A stretch of DNA of 64,000 nt, taken from NCBI GenBank assembly GCA_032433765.1, contig JAVIAB010000139.1, forward strand, positions 44,965,190 through 45,029,189, given 5' to 3'. Of this stretch, positions 9,620 through 20,944 are shown piece after piece. Below the pieces are notes generated by a model, which was given only the letters and a program-made list of their open reading frames with translations, ran no database searches and had not been told where the DNA came from. This DNA comes from Megaustenia siamemsis. Lineage: Eukaryota; Mollusca; Gastropoda; Stylommatophora; Ariophantidae. The stretch's first letter is position 1. The number at the start of each line of letters is the position of its first letter. The translations under genes were made by a program, and so were the position numbers.

Positions 9620-10719
9620 CTATTGACCTTTCGAGCCGTAACCGGCCCATAGGGCGTAGACCAAGATACACCTTCTCCCATATGGATTTTTTTTTTGTTC
9701 TAGCAGTTTTCTTTTAAAGATATTTTATCAAATCTCGCCATCTGTCTCTGTTCTGTGCAAGCAGTTCTATCTCATTGAGGGAGCCGACTCCTGCTGCTCT
9801 TGCCTCTCTCATCAATGTTCTTCTCAGTGTCTCCCTGGGTCTTCCTCTTTTTCTTTTACCTGTTGTTTCCCATATGAGGGCTTGCTTTGCTATTCGGTTA
9901 TTATCTCTTCTCATCACATGTCCAACGTATGACCATCGTCTTTTCTTTATTACTGAAGATATTAGTGGTTGATTGGCGATTTCTCTAATTTCCTCATTGT
10001 TTTGAATTCGTTCCATGCTATACCAAGTATTTTCCTTAGACATTTATTTTCGAATGCGTTCAACTTTGTTTCTATATCTCTTGTTGTTTTCCAGCTTTCA
10101 CACGCATACGTAAGGGTTGATAGTACATTTGATTTGAATAGCCTAAGTTTTGTGTTTGTGCTGATAAGTTTTGATTTCCACAACTTTTCAAGGCTTCTGA
10201 AAGACATTGCTGCTTTAGCTATTCTGATTTTAATTTCTTTGCTCGTATCCCCTTCTCGATCAATGTGACTTCCAAGATAGATAAAGTGATCGATCTCTTC
10301 TACTGGTTTGTTTTCCATGTATATTTTGTCACCTGTTGGAATTAAACTAGTCATGACTTTAGTCTTTTCATGATTGATCTCAAGCCCAATTTTGCTGGCT
10401 ATTGATGATAGTTCATTTGTGTTTTCCTGCATCGTTTTTATCTGACTGCTGATGAGGACTATGTCATCAGCAAAGTCCAGGTCCTCCAAATGGTCTCCTT
10501 GTATCCATTCGATGCCTTTATTACCAGTGCAGCATTTCTTCATTATGAAGTCCATAACAATTCCAAATAACAAGGGCGATAAAATACATCCTTGTTTAAC
10601 CCCAGTTTCTATTGGGAAACATTCGCTCAGTCCTTCCTCTGTTCGAACTGCACATGTGTAACCATCATACATGTCTTTGATAATATTTATGATTTTTGAT
10701 GGTAAACCGTTTTATCTTT
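9609..10719 (-). mobile_element. 5'-truncated RTE-like LINE inserted in the 37-bp array; 11-bp TSD
   Basis: Element 9620-10708 on the minus strand. GTTTTATCTTT occurs at 9609-9619 and again at 10709-10719; because the host repeat would otherwise run on without a break, this is a true 11-bp duplication. The element carries an RT-to-C-terminus reading frame (next entry) and a 3' UTR of about 94 bp (9620-9713) that contains an A-run but does not end in poly(A). The endonuclease and the first RT motifs are missing by 5' truncation. Confidence 0.93.
9714..10672 (-). pseudogene. RTE-like reverse transcriptase, C-terminal half, one frameshift
   Basis: The first frame (10672 to about 10010) has motif B GVKQGCILSPLLFGIVMDF, the catalytic box HLEDLDFADDIVLIS, then IGLEINHEKTKVM, IYLGSHIDREGDTSKEIKIR and LTYACESWKTTR. 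Reading then shifts near 10005-10015, after GIAWNE, into a frame with NEEIREIANQPLIS, WSYVGHVMRRDNN and a basic KRKRGRPRETLRRT, ending at 9714. This order (palm, thumb, GHV-MRR block, GRPR, WRDLI) is the usual C-terminus of RTE-type LINEs. The single frameshift indicates a fairly young dead copy. Confidence 0.9.
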
Positions 10720-11065
10720 AAGACTCAATAAATCAATATGTTATAGTTTTATCTTTAAGACTCAATAAATCAATATGTTATAGTTTTATCTTTAAGCCTC
10801 AATAAATCAATATGTTATAGTTTTATCTTTAAGCCTCAATAAATCAATATGTTATAGTTTTATCTTTAAGCCTCAATAAATCAATATGTTATAGTTTTAT
10901 CTTTAAGCCTCAATAAATCAATATGTTATAGTTTTATCTTTAAGACTCAATAAATCAATATGTTATAGTTTTATCTTTAAGCCTCAATAAATCAATATGT
11001 TATAGTTTTATCTTTAAGACTCAATAAATCAATATGTTATAGTTTTATCTTTAAGACTCAACATC
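10709..11065. repeat. 37-bp minisatellite, right part (about 9-10 copies)
   Basis: Continuation of the array left of the RTE insertion, same 37-bp unit with the same C/A variants. It decays after 11060. Confidence 0.95.
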
Positions 11066-11162
11066 TCAATTAGACGTGTCACTTTTTTCCGCAGACTGAA
11101 GGGCTTTATAGCCTAGGGCAGCCAGAAATCACTACATATAAAATGATAATGTATTTATATTA

Positions 11163-11457
11163 TTGAGTGAGTGAGTGGGTGGGTGAGTGAGTGAGTGAGT
11201 GGGTGAGTGAGTGGGTGGGTGGGTGAGTGAGTGAGTGAGTGAGTGGGTGAGTGAGTGAGTGGGTGGGTGAGTGAGTGGGTGAGTGGGTGAGTGGGTGAGT
11301 GAGTGAGTGAGTGAGTGAGTGGGTGAGTGAGTGGGTGGGTGAGTGAGTGAGTGAGTGAGTGGGTGAGTGAGTGGGTGGGTGGGGGAGTGAGTTTGGGTGA
11401 GTGAGTGGGTGTGTAGGTAGATGGGTGAGTGAGTGGGTGGGTGAGTGGTTGAGTGTT
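11163..11457. repeat. (GAGT/GGGT)n tetranucleotide array
   Basis: Near-uninterrupted GAGTGAGTGGGT words, purine/T-rich on the plus strand. Same style as the arrays at 4.1 kb and 21.5 kb. Confidence 0.95.
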
Positions 11458-11934
11458 TATGTATTATATTAGTGCGTCTATAGGTGTTAAATGCTCACAG
11501 ACAAAGGGGAAATAATCATGGGCTATCTCATTACAGGAAGCGGTCACACTAATACGCGTCTGCCATGGAAACAAACGCGGACCAGCAAAATGGAAACCGC
11601 TAGAATGACAGAACAGACAGTAACCTAATGCCGACAGGGAAATTTATTGCCAGCAGGGAACCGTCTAAAGTAGGGATTTCCCGGGGTTGTGATATACTGT
11701 CAAAGATATCCATGAGTATTTAGTAACTCGATGACACTGTTATCCCTGGGGATGCCCCAAGGAAATCACTGTGCAGGCACCTACTATTTTTATCGCTCAT
11801 AAATTGCTAATTATAGCTCTCATGCTCATATGCGATGTTAGCTTTTCTGTCTATTACGTCTTTATTTATTTTAGGAAAGAACGCAGATAACTGCTATTGA
11901 TCGTTACTAATGGGGTATTTCTATGACTTGATAA
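11458..11934. other. No gene recognised
   Basis: Nothing identifiable. One of the few stretches of ordinary-looking single-copy sequence in this half of the window. Confidence 0.35.
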
Positions 11935-12089
11935 CATAATTGATGTGGAATCGGTTAAAAGGACTAAAGAATATGGGATCAAATTCGGCTCAAATAGGAC
12001 ACATCATCATTTTTTTATGCCTCCTCTTATTTGGACCGAATTGGATCTCCTATTCTTTAGTTCTTCTAACCGATTCCACACCAATTATG
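11935..12089. repeat. Inverted repeat / fold-back element, ~70-bp arms
   Basis: The left arm 11935-12005 reads CATAATTGATGTGGAATCGG and onward. The right arm 12020-12089, reverse complemented, reads CATAATTGGTGTGGAATCGG and onward. The two agree at roughly 85-90% over about 65-70 bp, separated by a T-rich loop of about 15 bp. The size and symmetry suit a fold-back/MITE-type non-autonomous DNA element. A target duplication cannot be separated from the arm ends (CATAATT/AATTATG). Confidence 0.8.
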
Positions 12090-12096
12090 ATTTTTT

Positions 12097-12345
12097 TAGC
12101 TCAGTGGTTAGTGAACTGGACTACAAAGGGCAAGAGGTAAGGTTCGATCCCAAACGATGGCTTCCGGTTCACCCAGCCTTTAATGGGTACCGGATTTTTT
12201 TTCTGGGAAAGTTAAGCGGCACGGGCGTAATACCGACCACAATACCCCAAAAAATCATGTGCCGAAGGTCTGTAAAATTTATGGTCACTAACACCATATT
12301 CCTTATACGCCACATGGCGTGACGGAGGTTCTTTATCTTACTTTA
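12097..12345 (+). mobile_element. tRNA-derived SINE (S1), copy 2
   Basis: Starts at TAGCTCAGTGGTTAGTGAAC (A-box from 12097) with B-box GGTTCGATCCC at 12141-12151, i.e. normal tRNA spacing. The S1 body with GGGTACCGGA, GGCACGGGCGTAATACCGAC and CGCCACATGGCGTGACGG follows. It lies immediately after the fold-back element. The acceptor-stem start seen in copy 3 is missing. Confidence 0.88.
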
Positions 12346-12357
12346 TACTTTTATCAT

Positions 12358-12585
12358 CATTTTTTGGCCAGAGAAGGGAACAGCTGGAATATATTGTAAC
12401 AACTGGGAATATTGAGGGACGAAGAGATAGAGGGAAGCAAAGAGAAAAGATACCAGACAGTTTAAGAGAATGGCTTTGGCAGAAGGTCAACAACAGAAAT
12501 GATAAATAACTGTCGCGATCGAAAGTTGTGGAGAGATATGATCACCTACACTAGCAGGCCCGAAACTTTATGATGATGAGAAGGT
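12358..12585 (+). mobile_element. LINE-A2 3' end fragment
   Basis: One open frame gives FFGQRREQLEYIVTTG, then EGRRDRGKQREKIPDS and LREWLWQKVNNRNDK before a stop. This is the C-terminus of LINE-A2 in its best preserved form in the window. About 60 bp of 3' sequence (GTGGAGAGATATGATCACCT) follows and it ends TTTATGATGATGAG near 12580. It explains the origin of the 55-bp minisatellite at 1.8 kb. Confidence 0.85.
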
Positions 12586-12832
12586 GGACGTGTTAAGAGT
12601 GAGTGTAACTAGCAGAAATCATCGCTACGCCTACATTGAACTGTTTGCTAATGATGAGGAGCTGAGGAATTAGGGATGGAGTAGAGTGGCGCTATGTTGT
12701 TGGCATCAATTAGTGTTCAGATAAGGTCTTATTGTACACATTCAATATCACCGTGATGTCGTGAGTCTGAAAGAGTGGAAAAAAGTGAAAAAAAACAAAC
12801 ATGTATAATTGCTGCTGGAAACGAAGCACGCA

Positions 12833-14377
12833 GTGAGGCTGAAATATAGACAGAGAAATGACATCATATAGTGAGGCTGAAATACAAACAGAGAAATGAC
12901 ATCGTATAGTGGGAGTGAAATACAGACAGATAAATGACATCATATCGTGGGACTGAAATACAAACACAGAAATGGCATCATATAGTGGGACTGAAATACA
13001 GACAGAGAAATGACATCATATAGTGAGGCTGAAATACAGACAGAGAAATGACATCATATCAAGGGACTGAAATACATACAGAGAAATGACATCATATAGT
13101 GATGCTGAAATACAGACAGAGAAATGACATCATATCATGGGACTGAAATACATACAGAGAAATGACATCATATAGTGAGTCTGAAATACAGACAGAGAAA
13201 TGACATCATATAGTGAGGCTGAAATACAGACAGAGAAATGGCATCATATAGTGAGGCTGAAATACAGACAGAGAAATGGCATCATATAGTGAGGCTGAAA
13301 TACAGACAGAGAAATGACATCATATAGTGAGGCTGAAATACAGACAGAGAAATGACATCATATAGTGAGGCTGAAATACAGACAGTGAAATGTCATCATA
13401 TAGTGAGTCTGAAATACAGACAGAAAAATGACATCATATAGTGAGGCTAAAGTACAGACAGAGAAATGTCATCTTTTAGTGAGGCTTAAATACAGATAGA
13501 GAAATAACATCATATAGTGAGGCTGAAATACAGACAGTGAAATGTCATCATATAGTGAGTCTGAAATACAGACAGAAAAATGGCATCATATAGTGAGGCT
13601 AAAGTACAGACAGAGAAATGTCATCATATAGTGATGCTGAAATACAGACAGAGAAATCACATCATATAGTGAGACTGAAATACAAACAGAAAAATGACAT
13701 CATATAGTGAGGCTAAAGTACAGACAGAGAAATGTCATCATATAGTGATGCTGAAATACAGACAGAGAAATCACATCATATAGTGAGGCTGAAATACAGA
13801 CAGAGAAATGACATCATATAGTGAGTCTGAAATACAGACAGAGAAATGACATCATATAGTGGGACTGAAATACAGAAAGCGAAATGACTTCATATAGTGG
13901 GACTGAAATACAGACAGAGAAATGACATTATATAGTGGAACTGAAATACAGACAGAGAAGTGACATCGTATAGTGAGGCTGAAATACAGACAGAGAAATG
14001 ACATCATATAGTGGGACTAAAATACAGACAGAGAAATGACATCATATAGTGAGGCTGAAATACAGACAGAGAAATGACATCATATAGTGGGACTCAAATA
14101 CAGACAGAGAAATGACATCATATAGTGAGTCTGAAATACAGATAGAGAAATGACATCATATAGTGGGACTCAAATAAAAACAGAGAAATTACATCATATA
14201 GTGAGGCTGAAATACAGACAGAGAAATGGCATCATATAGTGAGGTTGAAATACAGACAGAGAAATGACATCATATAGTGAGGCTGAAATACAGACAGAGA
14301 AATGACATCATATAGTGAGGCTGAAATACAGACAGAGAAATGACATCATATAGTGAGGCTGAAATACGGACAGAAAG
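12833..14377. repeat. 38-bp satellite, about 40 copies
   Basis: Unit GAGAAATGACATCATATAGT + GAGGCTGAAATACAGACA, 38 bp, with variants GGGACT, GAGTCT and GATGCT at one position and GGCATC/GTCATC at another. It extends without interruption for 1.5 kb. Divergence is low and mosaic (the same variants recur in blocks), suggesting amplification by unequal exchange. No coding content. Confidence 0.95.
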
Positions 14378-15209
14378 TGCAATTTCCGAGATTAGTGAGA
14401 AACAATTCAAAACACTAAACAATGACATCTAATACCAAACAATTTAGAATGTATTGAGGTATGTTATACAGGTTTAAAATATCAATATGAAATAATAAAT
14501 GAGGCTTTCACCCCAGTATTAAATACAGATTTATTTGTTATAATTATGTTCAAATTAGAAGGAAATCGTTGCTATTAATAACAAAAATCCAATGAACTCT
14601 TTTGTCATTCTCGCGTACGGACTAAGAAAGGTCGAGATGAGTAACTCACACACTTATCGTTTCTGTGAGAATATCTAAATATACAAAACATGTAGTTACC
14701 TTAATTCCAAATAGTCTTCAGGTTGATCCATGATTTTGTGAATTATTTTTGGTGGTCACAATTGGCTTATGGTCACTCACAATGTTTTCAATTATCTGTT
14801 GACGACAAGAATAGATTATATTTAAAGAAATGAAACCATTCAGTCGTTGGTCACGGTTAGAAACAGGCTACTATCGATCTTCTGTGATCTCTCTCAAACT
14901 CTGTTGTTGCTAACCAGCTTCTTCTAATGGATTATTCTCCAAGATATAGTAGAAGAATGAACTAGGCATATTTATATTGTGAAGTCTCACCTCTTTTCCT
15001 TTGCTTATCTTCCATTATAATTATTAGACCTTATTTAATTTTTTGAAGTTGTTGTGACGCCATTTATATTTTGTTCTCCACGTGCTTCACTCTTCTCTAA
15101 GTAAGCTCTTTCCAGTTTTCCATTTTTACTAGTGGAGAGCCTCTCCATGATACCATAGAGTAGAAGCGACCGATCTTTGCAACTGTAAATGCCAGCAATG
15201 AAAATGGAA
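14378..15209. other. No gene recognised
   Basis: AT-rich single-copy-looking sequence between the 38-bp satellite and the LINE-F copy. No motif, exon-like pattern or repeat was noticed. Confidence 0.4.
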
Positions 15210-15676
15210 ATGTTATTGAGTTATTTGCGGGTCATCATCATTGCACTCCGAACATGTCCATAGGTGCTCAGATCCCCTCCTCAGCAATTCCCTCAGTGTC
15301 CAGCGACTGACGACTCCAGTTCTATGTTGGTTGATAAGTCTTCTTACACGCCCACTAAGTTTCTCATTTCTGGCTGCGCCCATCTTAACTCCCATCTCTT
15401 TCATCCGAAGAAGTGACGTGGATCTGTGTTTGTCGAAGTCCTGTGCTCTTCCCACATCTCGGAGGGCATTGATGATGTCCGCCCGATCCATTGGTTGCTC
15501 GTCCTCAAAGACAGCGCAGCTAGCCAACCTGTCCGCTCTTTCATTTCCCCGTACTCCCGCATGTCCAGGGACATAGACAAAGGTGACCTTACGTATTTTG
15601 GATTTCTGCAACGACTCTACCCATTGCATGCGTATAGAGCCCGCCTCCACTTTTTTTATCATGCTCATCGAATCAC
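15210..15676 (-). mobile_element. LINE-F 3' end with RNase H domain, frame open
   Basis: The minus strand has an uninterrupted 151-codon frame. The RNase H C-terminal block VTFVYVPGHAGVRGNERAD is followed by a helical basic region (RHRSTS-like, LSGRVRRLINQHRTG) and the end EHLWTCSECNDDDPQITQ. The GHAG and ERADRLA signatures are intact. About 95% alike by eye to the copy at 6.3 kb, and both end upstream at GCTCATCGAATCA. A frame starting at the Met of MSMIKK is arbitrary because the RT part is cut off. Confidence 0.85.
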
Positions 15677-16570
15677 TCAGTATACATGCGTGGGTGTTGT
15701 TTTATCCTGCATTAATTCAATCTTCTAGTACATTGTACCATTCATGTTTTCATTACAAATGGAGTTTGAATTTTTTTTTTATTTCAGAAAAGAAGCTATC
15801 TTCATTGAAGATATTAAATATAAAACGTTATCGCGATACATGATCAAGAAACAATCTTAAATACATATTTCTTGCAAAGTACGAATTTTCTCTATGCGTT
15901 TTTGTGTGTTTTGTTTCGTAGTGTCATAGCATAACTAACTAGTGATAATTGATAATTTTCAACGTTTTCCTTATTAAAATACAACCACAGCCCACCTCAT
16001 TCTCCAAGATTTGTCCCTCCTACCAATATCGATACTAAAGCATGAGCCACATTATCCTTTTGACCTCCAGACATGTTGACCGTAGAAAATAATCACTGCC
16101 TTTAGATACTCATTATCAAAGACGGCGACCGTCGCTATTTCATTTGGTTCTGTATTTGTAATTGCACAACAGCGATTTGATATCTATTTCTATTGTCAAC
16201 GTAGCTGAACAAATGAAAGCAGGCACAAATATAGAATATACAATATATTGAACATCAATGCGGGGCCGCGAGTAGAGCTGCAGATAACATAAACAATTAA
16301 CACAAATTGATATTAAACAGCTAAACCCATGGAGAGAAAAGGCAAACTACGACGGTTTGGTAAAAATCCTTATCACGTACAAACTAACAAATAATTGTAT
16401 ACAAAACAACCTCGAGAATGTCGTGTTCGTTTAACATTGTTTCTTGGTTTGTACCTGGTGATGGCTTTTGCCGAAATGGCGTCGTAGATTGTCTCGTCTC
16501 TCTATAGGCAGGCTTAGCTGTTTAATACTATTTTGTGCTCATTATTTATGCTTAATACATCATTTCAATA
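15677..16570. other. No gene recognised; one hairpin motif at 16455
   Basis: AT-rich. Apart from the 16440-16530 block, which aligns with 55890-55980, nothing is identifiable. Confidence 0.4.
16440..16530 (+). repeat. Dispersed repeat R2 with CTGGTGA-hairpin-GAAA motif
   Basis: TTTGTACCTGGTGATGGCTT then TTGCCGAAATGG and onward aligns with 55890-55980 (TTGTACCTGATGAAGACTTT), roughly 70% over about 85 bp by eye. The motif core 16455-16478 has a short GGC/GCC stem around TTTT. Confidence 0.55.
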
Positions 16571-16829
16571 AGCCGCGATAGCTCAGTAGTTAGTGAACTG
16601 GACTACAAACGACAAGAGGTAGGGTTCGATGTCAACCGAGGGCTTCCGGGTTCACCCAGCCTTAAATGGGTATCGGATTTTATCTGTGAAAAGTAAAGCG
16701 GCACGGGCGTAATACCGACCACATTACCCCAAAAATCATGTGCCGAAGGTCGGTAAAATGTATAGGCACTAACACCATATTCTCTTTACGCCACTTGGCG
16801 TGACGGGAGTACTTTACATTTTTTTTTTT
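16571..16829 (+). mobile_element. tRNA-derived SINE (S1), copy 3 (most complete)
   Basis: Begins AGCCGCGATAGCTCAGTAGT, an almost complete tRNA-like 5' end with A-box 16579-16590 and B-box GGTTCGATGTC at 16623-16633. These are the internal RNA polymerase III promoter elements. The body matches the other S1 copies and ends CGCCACTTGGCGTGACGG followed by a T-rich tail. Possible degenerate flanks TACATCATTTCAATA / TACATCCTTTTAAAG. As a SINE it would be transcribed by Pol III and moved by a partner LINE; the partner is not known. Confidence 0.9.
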
Positions 16830-17059
16830 ACATCCTTTTAAAGTCTTTTCTTTCTAAACTGTGTTGTGCATACGAATGTTACTTTTTCAATTTATTTTTG
16901 GAGGCAGTCAATAATTTTCATTCAACATCGCGGTTGTCCACCATTTTACCGGAACCATTCCTGTAATTTAGTTTTGGTTATTTTCTGTCTGCGAATTTTA
17001 GTTTGGCTACTTATCTTTTCTTTCTCTGAGTTCCACAAACTATATTTGCGTGGCTAACA

Positions 17060-17392
17060 TGGATGTTAGCCACTTGGCGACTAAAGTGGGTTGGGCATGG
17101 GACTGGCTATCCGGTACTGTAAAAAAAATAAGTCGATAAAACTTCACAAACGATGGAAAAAACAAAGAGAAAGACCAAGGGATTCTTGGGGAAGACAGAT
17201 GGAAGCAGAGATGAAGATAATGGGGAAGACATGGAATGATCTTATAAGAATGGCAAGAAACAGAACGAATTGGGAAGTGTTTGTTGAAGACCTATGCTCC
17301 ACAGGAAGCCGAAAGGTAGAAGAAAGAAAAAAGAACATGGTTGTTGCTTATACTGATAACATGACACTATTGCCTAAAGCTGTGTAATTATG
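17060..17392 (+). mobile_element. RTE-like LINE C-terminal fragment
   Basis: Reads KWVGHGTGYPV then, after a short gap, LHKRWKKQRERPRDSWGRQM, EAEMKIMGKTWNDLIRMARN and RTNWEVFVEDLCSTG, and ends in a basic tail. GHG(V), the RPRDSW basic block and TWNDL...NW..FV..LC form the typical end of RTE-type ORF2. About 110 residues remain and the RT is absent. Confidence 0.8.
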
Positions 17393-17574
17393 TGGCAAAT
17401 AATTGCCATGGAAACCTGAGATCTACAACATTGGACATTTATTTAAGCAAAAATCACAATTTAGATGGAGGGGGTGGATATTTTCTTACTCACAGCGTCA
17501 AAAGATTATGAAGATTCAATTAAAACGGTCTCGAAGAGGAACATTGATAGCGACAAAATAACAGGTTTTAACCT

Positions 17575-17945
17575 ATATTTAAAGTAAAATGTTTATGCCA
17601 AAAAAAAGAATTAAGATTTCATTTGTACTGATCTGAAGTATAATGTTTTTGCCAAGAAAAGAACAGAGATTTCATTTGTACTGATCTGAAGTATAATGTT
17701 TTTGTCAAGAAAAGAACAGAGATTTTATTTGTACTGATCTGAAGTATAATGTTTTTGTCAAGAAAAGAACAGAGATTTTATTTGTACGGATCTGAAGTAT
17801 AATGTTTTTGTCAAGAAAAGAACATAGATTTCATTTGTACTGATCTGAAGTATAATGTTTTTGCCAAGAAAAGAACAGATTTCATTTAATTTAACATGAA
17901 GTATAGTGTTGATGGTAACGACGTCCTGAAGTTTAATGTTGATAA
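17575..17945. repeat. 53-bp minisatellite, 5-6 copies
   Basis: Unit TTTGTACTGATCTGAAGTAT + AATGTTTTTGCCAAGAAAAG + AACAGAGATTTCA, 53 bp, decaying at both ends. Confidence 0.85.
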
Positions 17946-18234
17946 CAATAGAGATCATGCTCATACAATTACCATAACAGTTTACGAATCTATCCATGAG
18001 AAAATTAATTGCCATCAAATCAATTACAGTAGCCATACTGGGTATGATGATGCACTATATACTGCTTAGTAACACAGTCATGGTAGACACTAAAACTATT
18101 ACAGCAAACCACATACGGCGAGTATTGTATTACCCAAGAGTCAAACAGTCAGACAAAATATGCTGTTTATTAATTGTACATCCATCAGTTAAGGCACCAA
18201 AACTAGTCACGATATTTATGAAATACCCATCTAT

Positions 18235-19238
18235 AACAAAACCAAACACAGGCTAGACATGAGTGTTATGGAATACCTATCTATAACAAAACCAAACACA
18301 GGCTAGACATGAGTGTTATGGAATACCTATCTATAACAAAACCAAACACAGGCTAGACATGAGTGTTATGGAATACCTATCTATAACAAAACCAAACACA
18401 GGCTAGACATGAGTGTTATGGAATACCTATCTATAACAAAACCAAACACAGGCTAGACATGAGTGTTATGGAATACCTATCTATAACAAAACCAAACACA
18501 GGCTAGACATGAGTGTTATGGAATACCTATCTATAACAAAACCAAACACAGGCTAGACATGAGTGTTATGGAATACCTATCTATAACAAAACCAAACACA
18601 GGCTAGACATGAGTGTTATGGAATACCTATCTATAACAAAACCAAACACAGGCTAGACATGACAGTTATGGGATACCTATCTATAAAAAAGCCAAACACA
18701 GGCTAGACATGAGTGTTATGGAATACCTATCTATAACAAAATCAAACACAGGCTAGACATGAGTGTTATGGGATATCTATCTATAACAAAACCAAACACA
18801 GGCTAGACATGACAGTTATGGAATACCTATCTATAACAAAACCAAACACAGGCTAGACACGAGTGTTATGGAATACCTATCTATAACAAAACCAAACACA
18901 GGCTAGACATGAGTGTTGTGGAATACCTATTTACAACAAAATCAAACACAGGCTTGACATGAGTGTTATGGAATACCTATCTATAACAAACCAAACACAA
19001 ACTACATATGACAGTTATGGAATACCCATTTATAACGAAACCAAACACAGGCTACACATGACATTTATGAAATACACATGTGTAACAAAACTAAATACAA
19101 GCTAGACATGACAGTTATGAAATACTCATTTATAACAAAACCAAACTCAAGCTACACACGACAGTTATGAAATACCCATTTATAACGAAACTAAACACAG
19201 GCTAGACATGGCAGTTATGGAATACCCATGTATAACAA
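18235..19238. repeat. 50-bp minisatellite, left part (about 20 copies)
   Basis: Unit GGCTAGACATGAGTGTTATG + GAATACCTATCTATAACAAA + ACCAAACACA, 50 bp, with nearly identical central copies and older copies at both edges. Its final copy is cut by the LINE-E insertion and it resumes at 20996. Confidence 0.95.
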
Positions 19239-20944
19239 GAGGAAAAGCTGCAGGAAATGACAACATTCCCACAGATGTACTAAAGGACAACCTAAGCGTA
19301 CTACTTCCACACCTATACAAACTGCTAATTAAATGCTGGAGAAACGGAGAAATACCTCATGATATGAGAAATGCCAAGATTATAACGCTGTACAAGAATA
19401 AAGGAGACAGGGGTGACTGCAACAATTACAGAGGCATTTCTCTCCTTAGCACAACAGGCAAAACTTTTGCTAGAGTCGTACTTAATCGCCTGCATAGACT
19501 TGCAGAACGGGTGCTTCCCGAGTCCCAATGCGGTTTCAGACCCGGGAGATCAACCATAGATATGATCTTCACTCTTAGACAACTGCAGGAAAAATGTCGG
19601 GAACAAAATATGCCGCTCTATATTGCCTTTGTGGATCTCACAAAGGCATTCGACACAGTAAACAGAGATGGTCTCTACAAGGTGTTAGAAGGCATAGGCT
19701 GCCCTCCTAAATTACTTAGGCTGATAATTTCCTTCCATGAAGACATGAATGGCAAAGTCCATTTTGATGGGAGTCCATCAGAGAATTTCAAAGTCAACAA
19801 AGGAGTGAAACAGGGATGTGTCCTCGCCCCCACCCTTTTTGGTATATTTTTTGCTGCCCTCCTAAATTACACCTTCGAAAACAGCTCAGGAGATATTTAC
19901 ATTCGCACTAGACCAGATGGCTCACTGTTCAACCTAGCACGACTAAGAGCAAAAACCAAAACAAATGTTGCCCTACTTAAAGAATTTTTATTTGCTGACG
20001 ATGCAGCCCTGGTCGCTCATAGTGAGGCCACCCTACAGTCGCTGATCAACAACCTGGATAAAGCATGCGACCTTTTTTCACTGTCAATTAATGTTCAGAA
20101 GACAGTAATACTAAATCAAGGTGACTTCAAACCTATATCTATTACTCTAAAAGACTGCCCACTAGAATCAGTACAGAAATTTACATATCTTGGATCCACA
20201 GTTACGCAAACCATCTCTCTTGATGAAGAAATAAACTGTCGAATTGGTAAGGCAGCTACGACCTTCGGCAAACTCACAAAAAGGGCATGGAACAACACGA
20301 AACTAACTCAAAAGACTAAACTCTTAATATATCAAACTTGTGTGCTTAGCACACTACTATATGGATCCGAAACCTGGACAACATACTCAAACCAGGAAAA
20401 AAGACTAAATGTCTTCCACATGCGATGTCTCCGCAAAATAATGCACATCAAATGGCAGGACAAAATAACCAACTTAACTGTCCTGCAACGTGCTAAGACC
20501 CTAACAATCATGTCGATGCTCAGAAGTCGAAGGCTAAGATGGCTGGGGCATGTCCAACGGATGGAAGAAAAACGCATTCCTAGGCAAATACTATATGGCG
20601 AGCTAAAACACGGAAAACGACAAATCGGCAGACCTAAACTACGATATAGAGATATCTGCAAATCATCTCTGAAAGACTTCTCCATCTGTGAAAACGACTG
20701 GCAACATCTGGCAAGTGATCGCACATCATGGAGAGCACGTATAAGGAACGGTATAACAACATTTGAGACTGTTCTAAGACAGGACTTAGAAGAGAAGAGA
20801 CTCATGAAAAAGGATGGTAAACCCTGTGGACCAGCGAGCCTGACCTGTTCATTATGTGACCGCGTGTGTTTGTCAAACATTGGTAGAATTAGCCACGAGA
20901 GAAGCTGTTCGGCAAAAACAATACCTCAAAAAAATACGCAATAG
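19208..20944 (+). CDS. LINE-E ORF2: reverse transcriptase with C-terminal Cys/His finger (5' truncated)
   Basis: 578 codons open without interruption. Order: NYRGISLLS (around residue 77), GFRPGRSTIDMIF, motif A AFVDLTKAFDTVNR (~140), motif B VKQGCVLAPTLFGIFFA (~200), catalytic FLFADDAALVA (~261), YLGSTVTQ, LLYGSETWT, RLRWLGHVQRMEEKRIPRQ (~437), QIGRPKLRYRDICK, and a C-terminal CSLCDRVC...ISHERSC finger (~545-565) typical of this LINE group. RT polymerises DNA on element RNA at nicked chromosomal DNA. All RT aspartates are present. There is no APE endonuclease because the copy is truncated. The predicted Met and about 10 following residues come from the host 50-bp repeat, so this is not a real start. 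Autonomous activity is unlikely. Confidence 0.92.
   Translation: MAVMEYPCITRGKAAGNDNIPTDVLKDNLSVLLPHLYKLLIKCWRNGEIPHDMRNAKIITLYKNKGDRGDCNNYRGISLLSTTGKTFARVVLNRLHRLAERVLPESQCGFRPGRSTIDMIFTLRQLQEKCREQNMPLYIAFVDLTKAFDTVNRDGLYKVLEGIGCPPKLLRLIISFHEDMNGKVHFDGSPSENFKVNKGVKQGCVLAPTLFGIFFAALLNYTFENSSGDIYIRTRPDGSLFNLARLRAKTKTNVALLKEFLFADDAALVAHSEATLQSLINNLDKACDLFSLSINVQKTVILNQGDFKPISITLKDCPLESVQKFTYLGSTVTQTISLDEEINCRIGKAATTFGKLTKRAWNNTKLTQKTKLLIYQTCVLSTLLYGSETWTTYSNQEKRLNVFHMRCLRKIMHIKWQDKITNLTVLQRAKTLTIMSMLRSRRLRWLGHVQRMEEKRIPRQILYGELKHGKRQIGRPKLRYRDICKSSLKDFSICENDWQHLASDRTSWRARIRNGITTFETVLRQDLEEKRLMKKDGKPCGPASLTCSLCDRVCLSNIGRISHERSCSAKTIPQKNTQ

Noticed and set aside
15677..15695. ACTCAGTATACATGCGTG shared with 27815-27833
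   Set aside because: Only 18-19 bp, and the relative orientation to LINE-F differs between the two sites, so it is not a common part of the element. No clear explanation.
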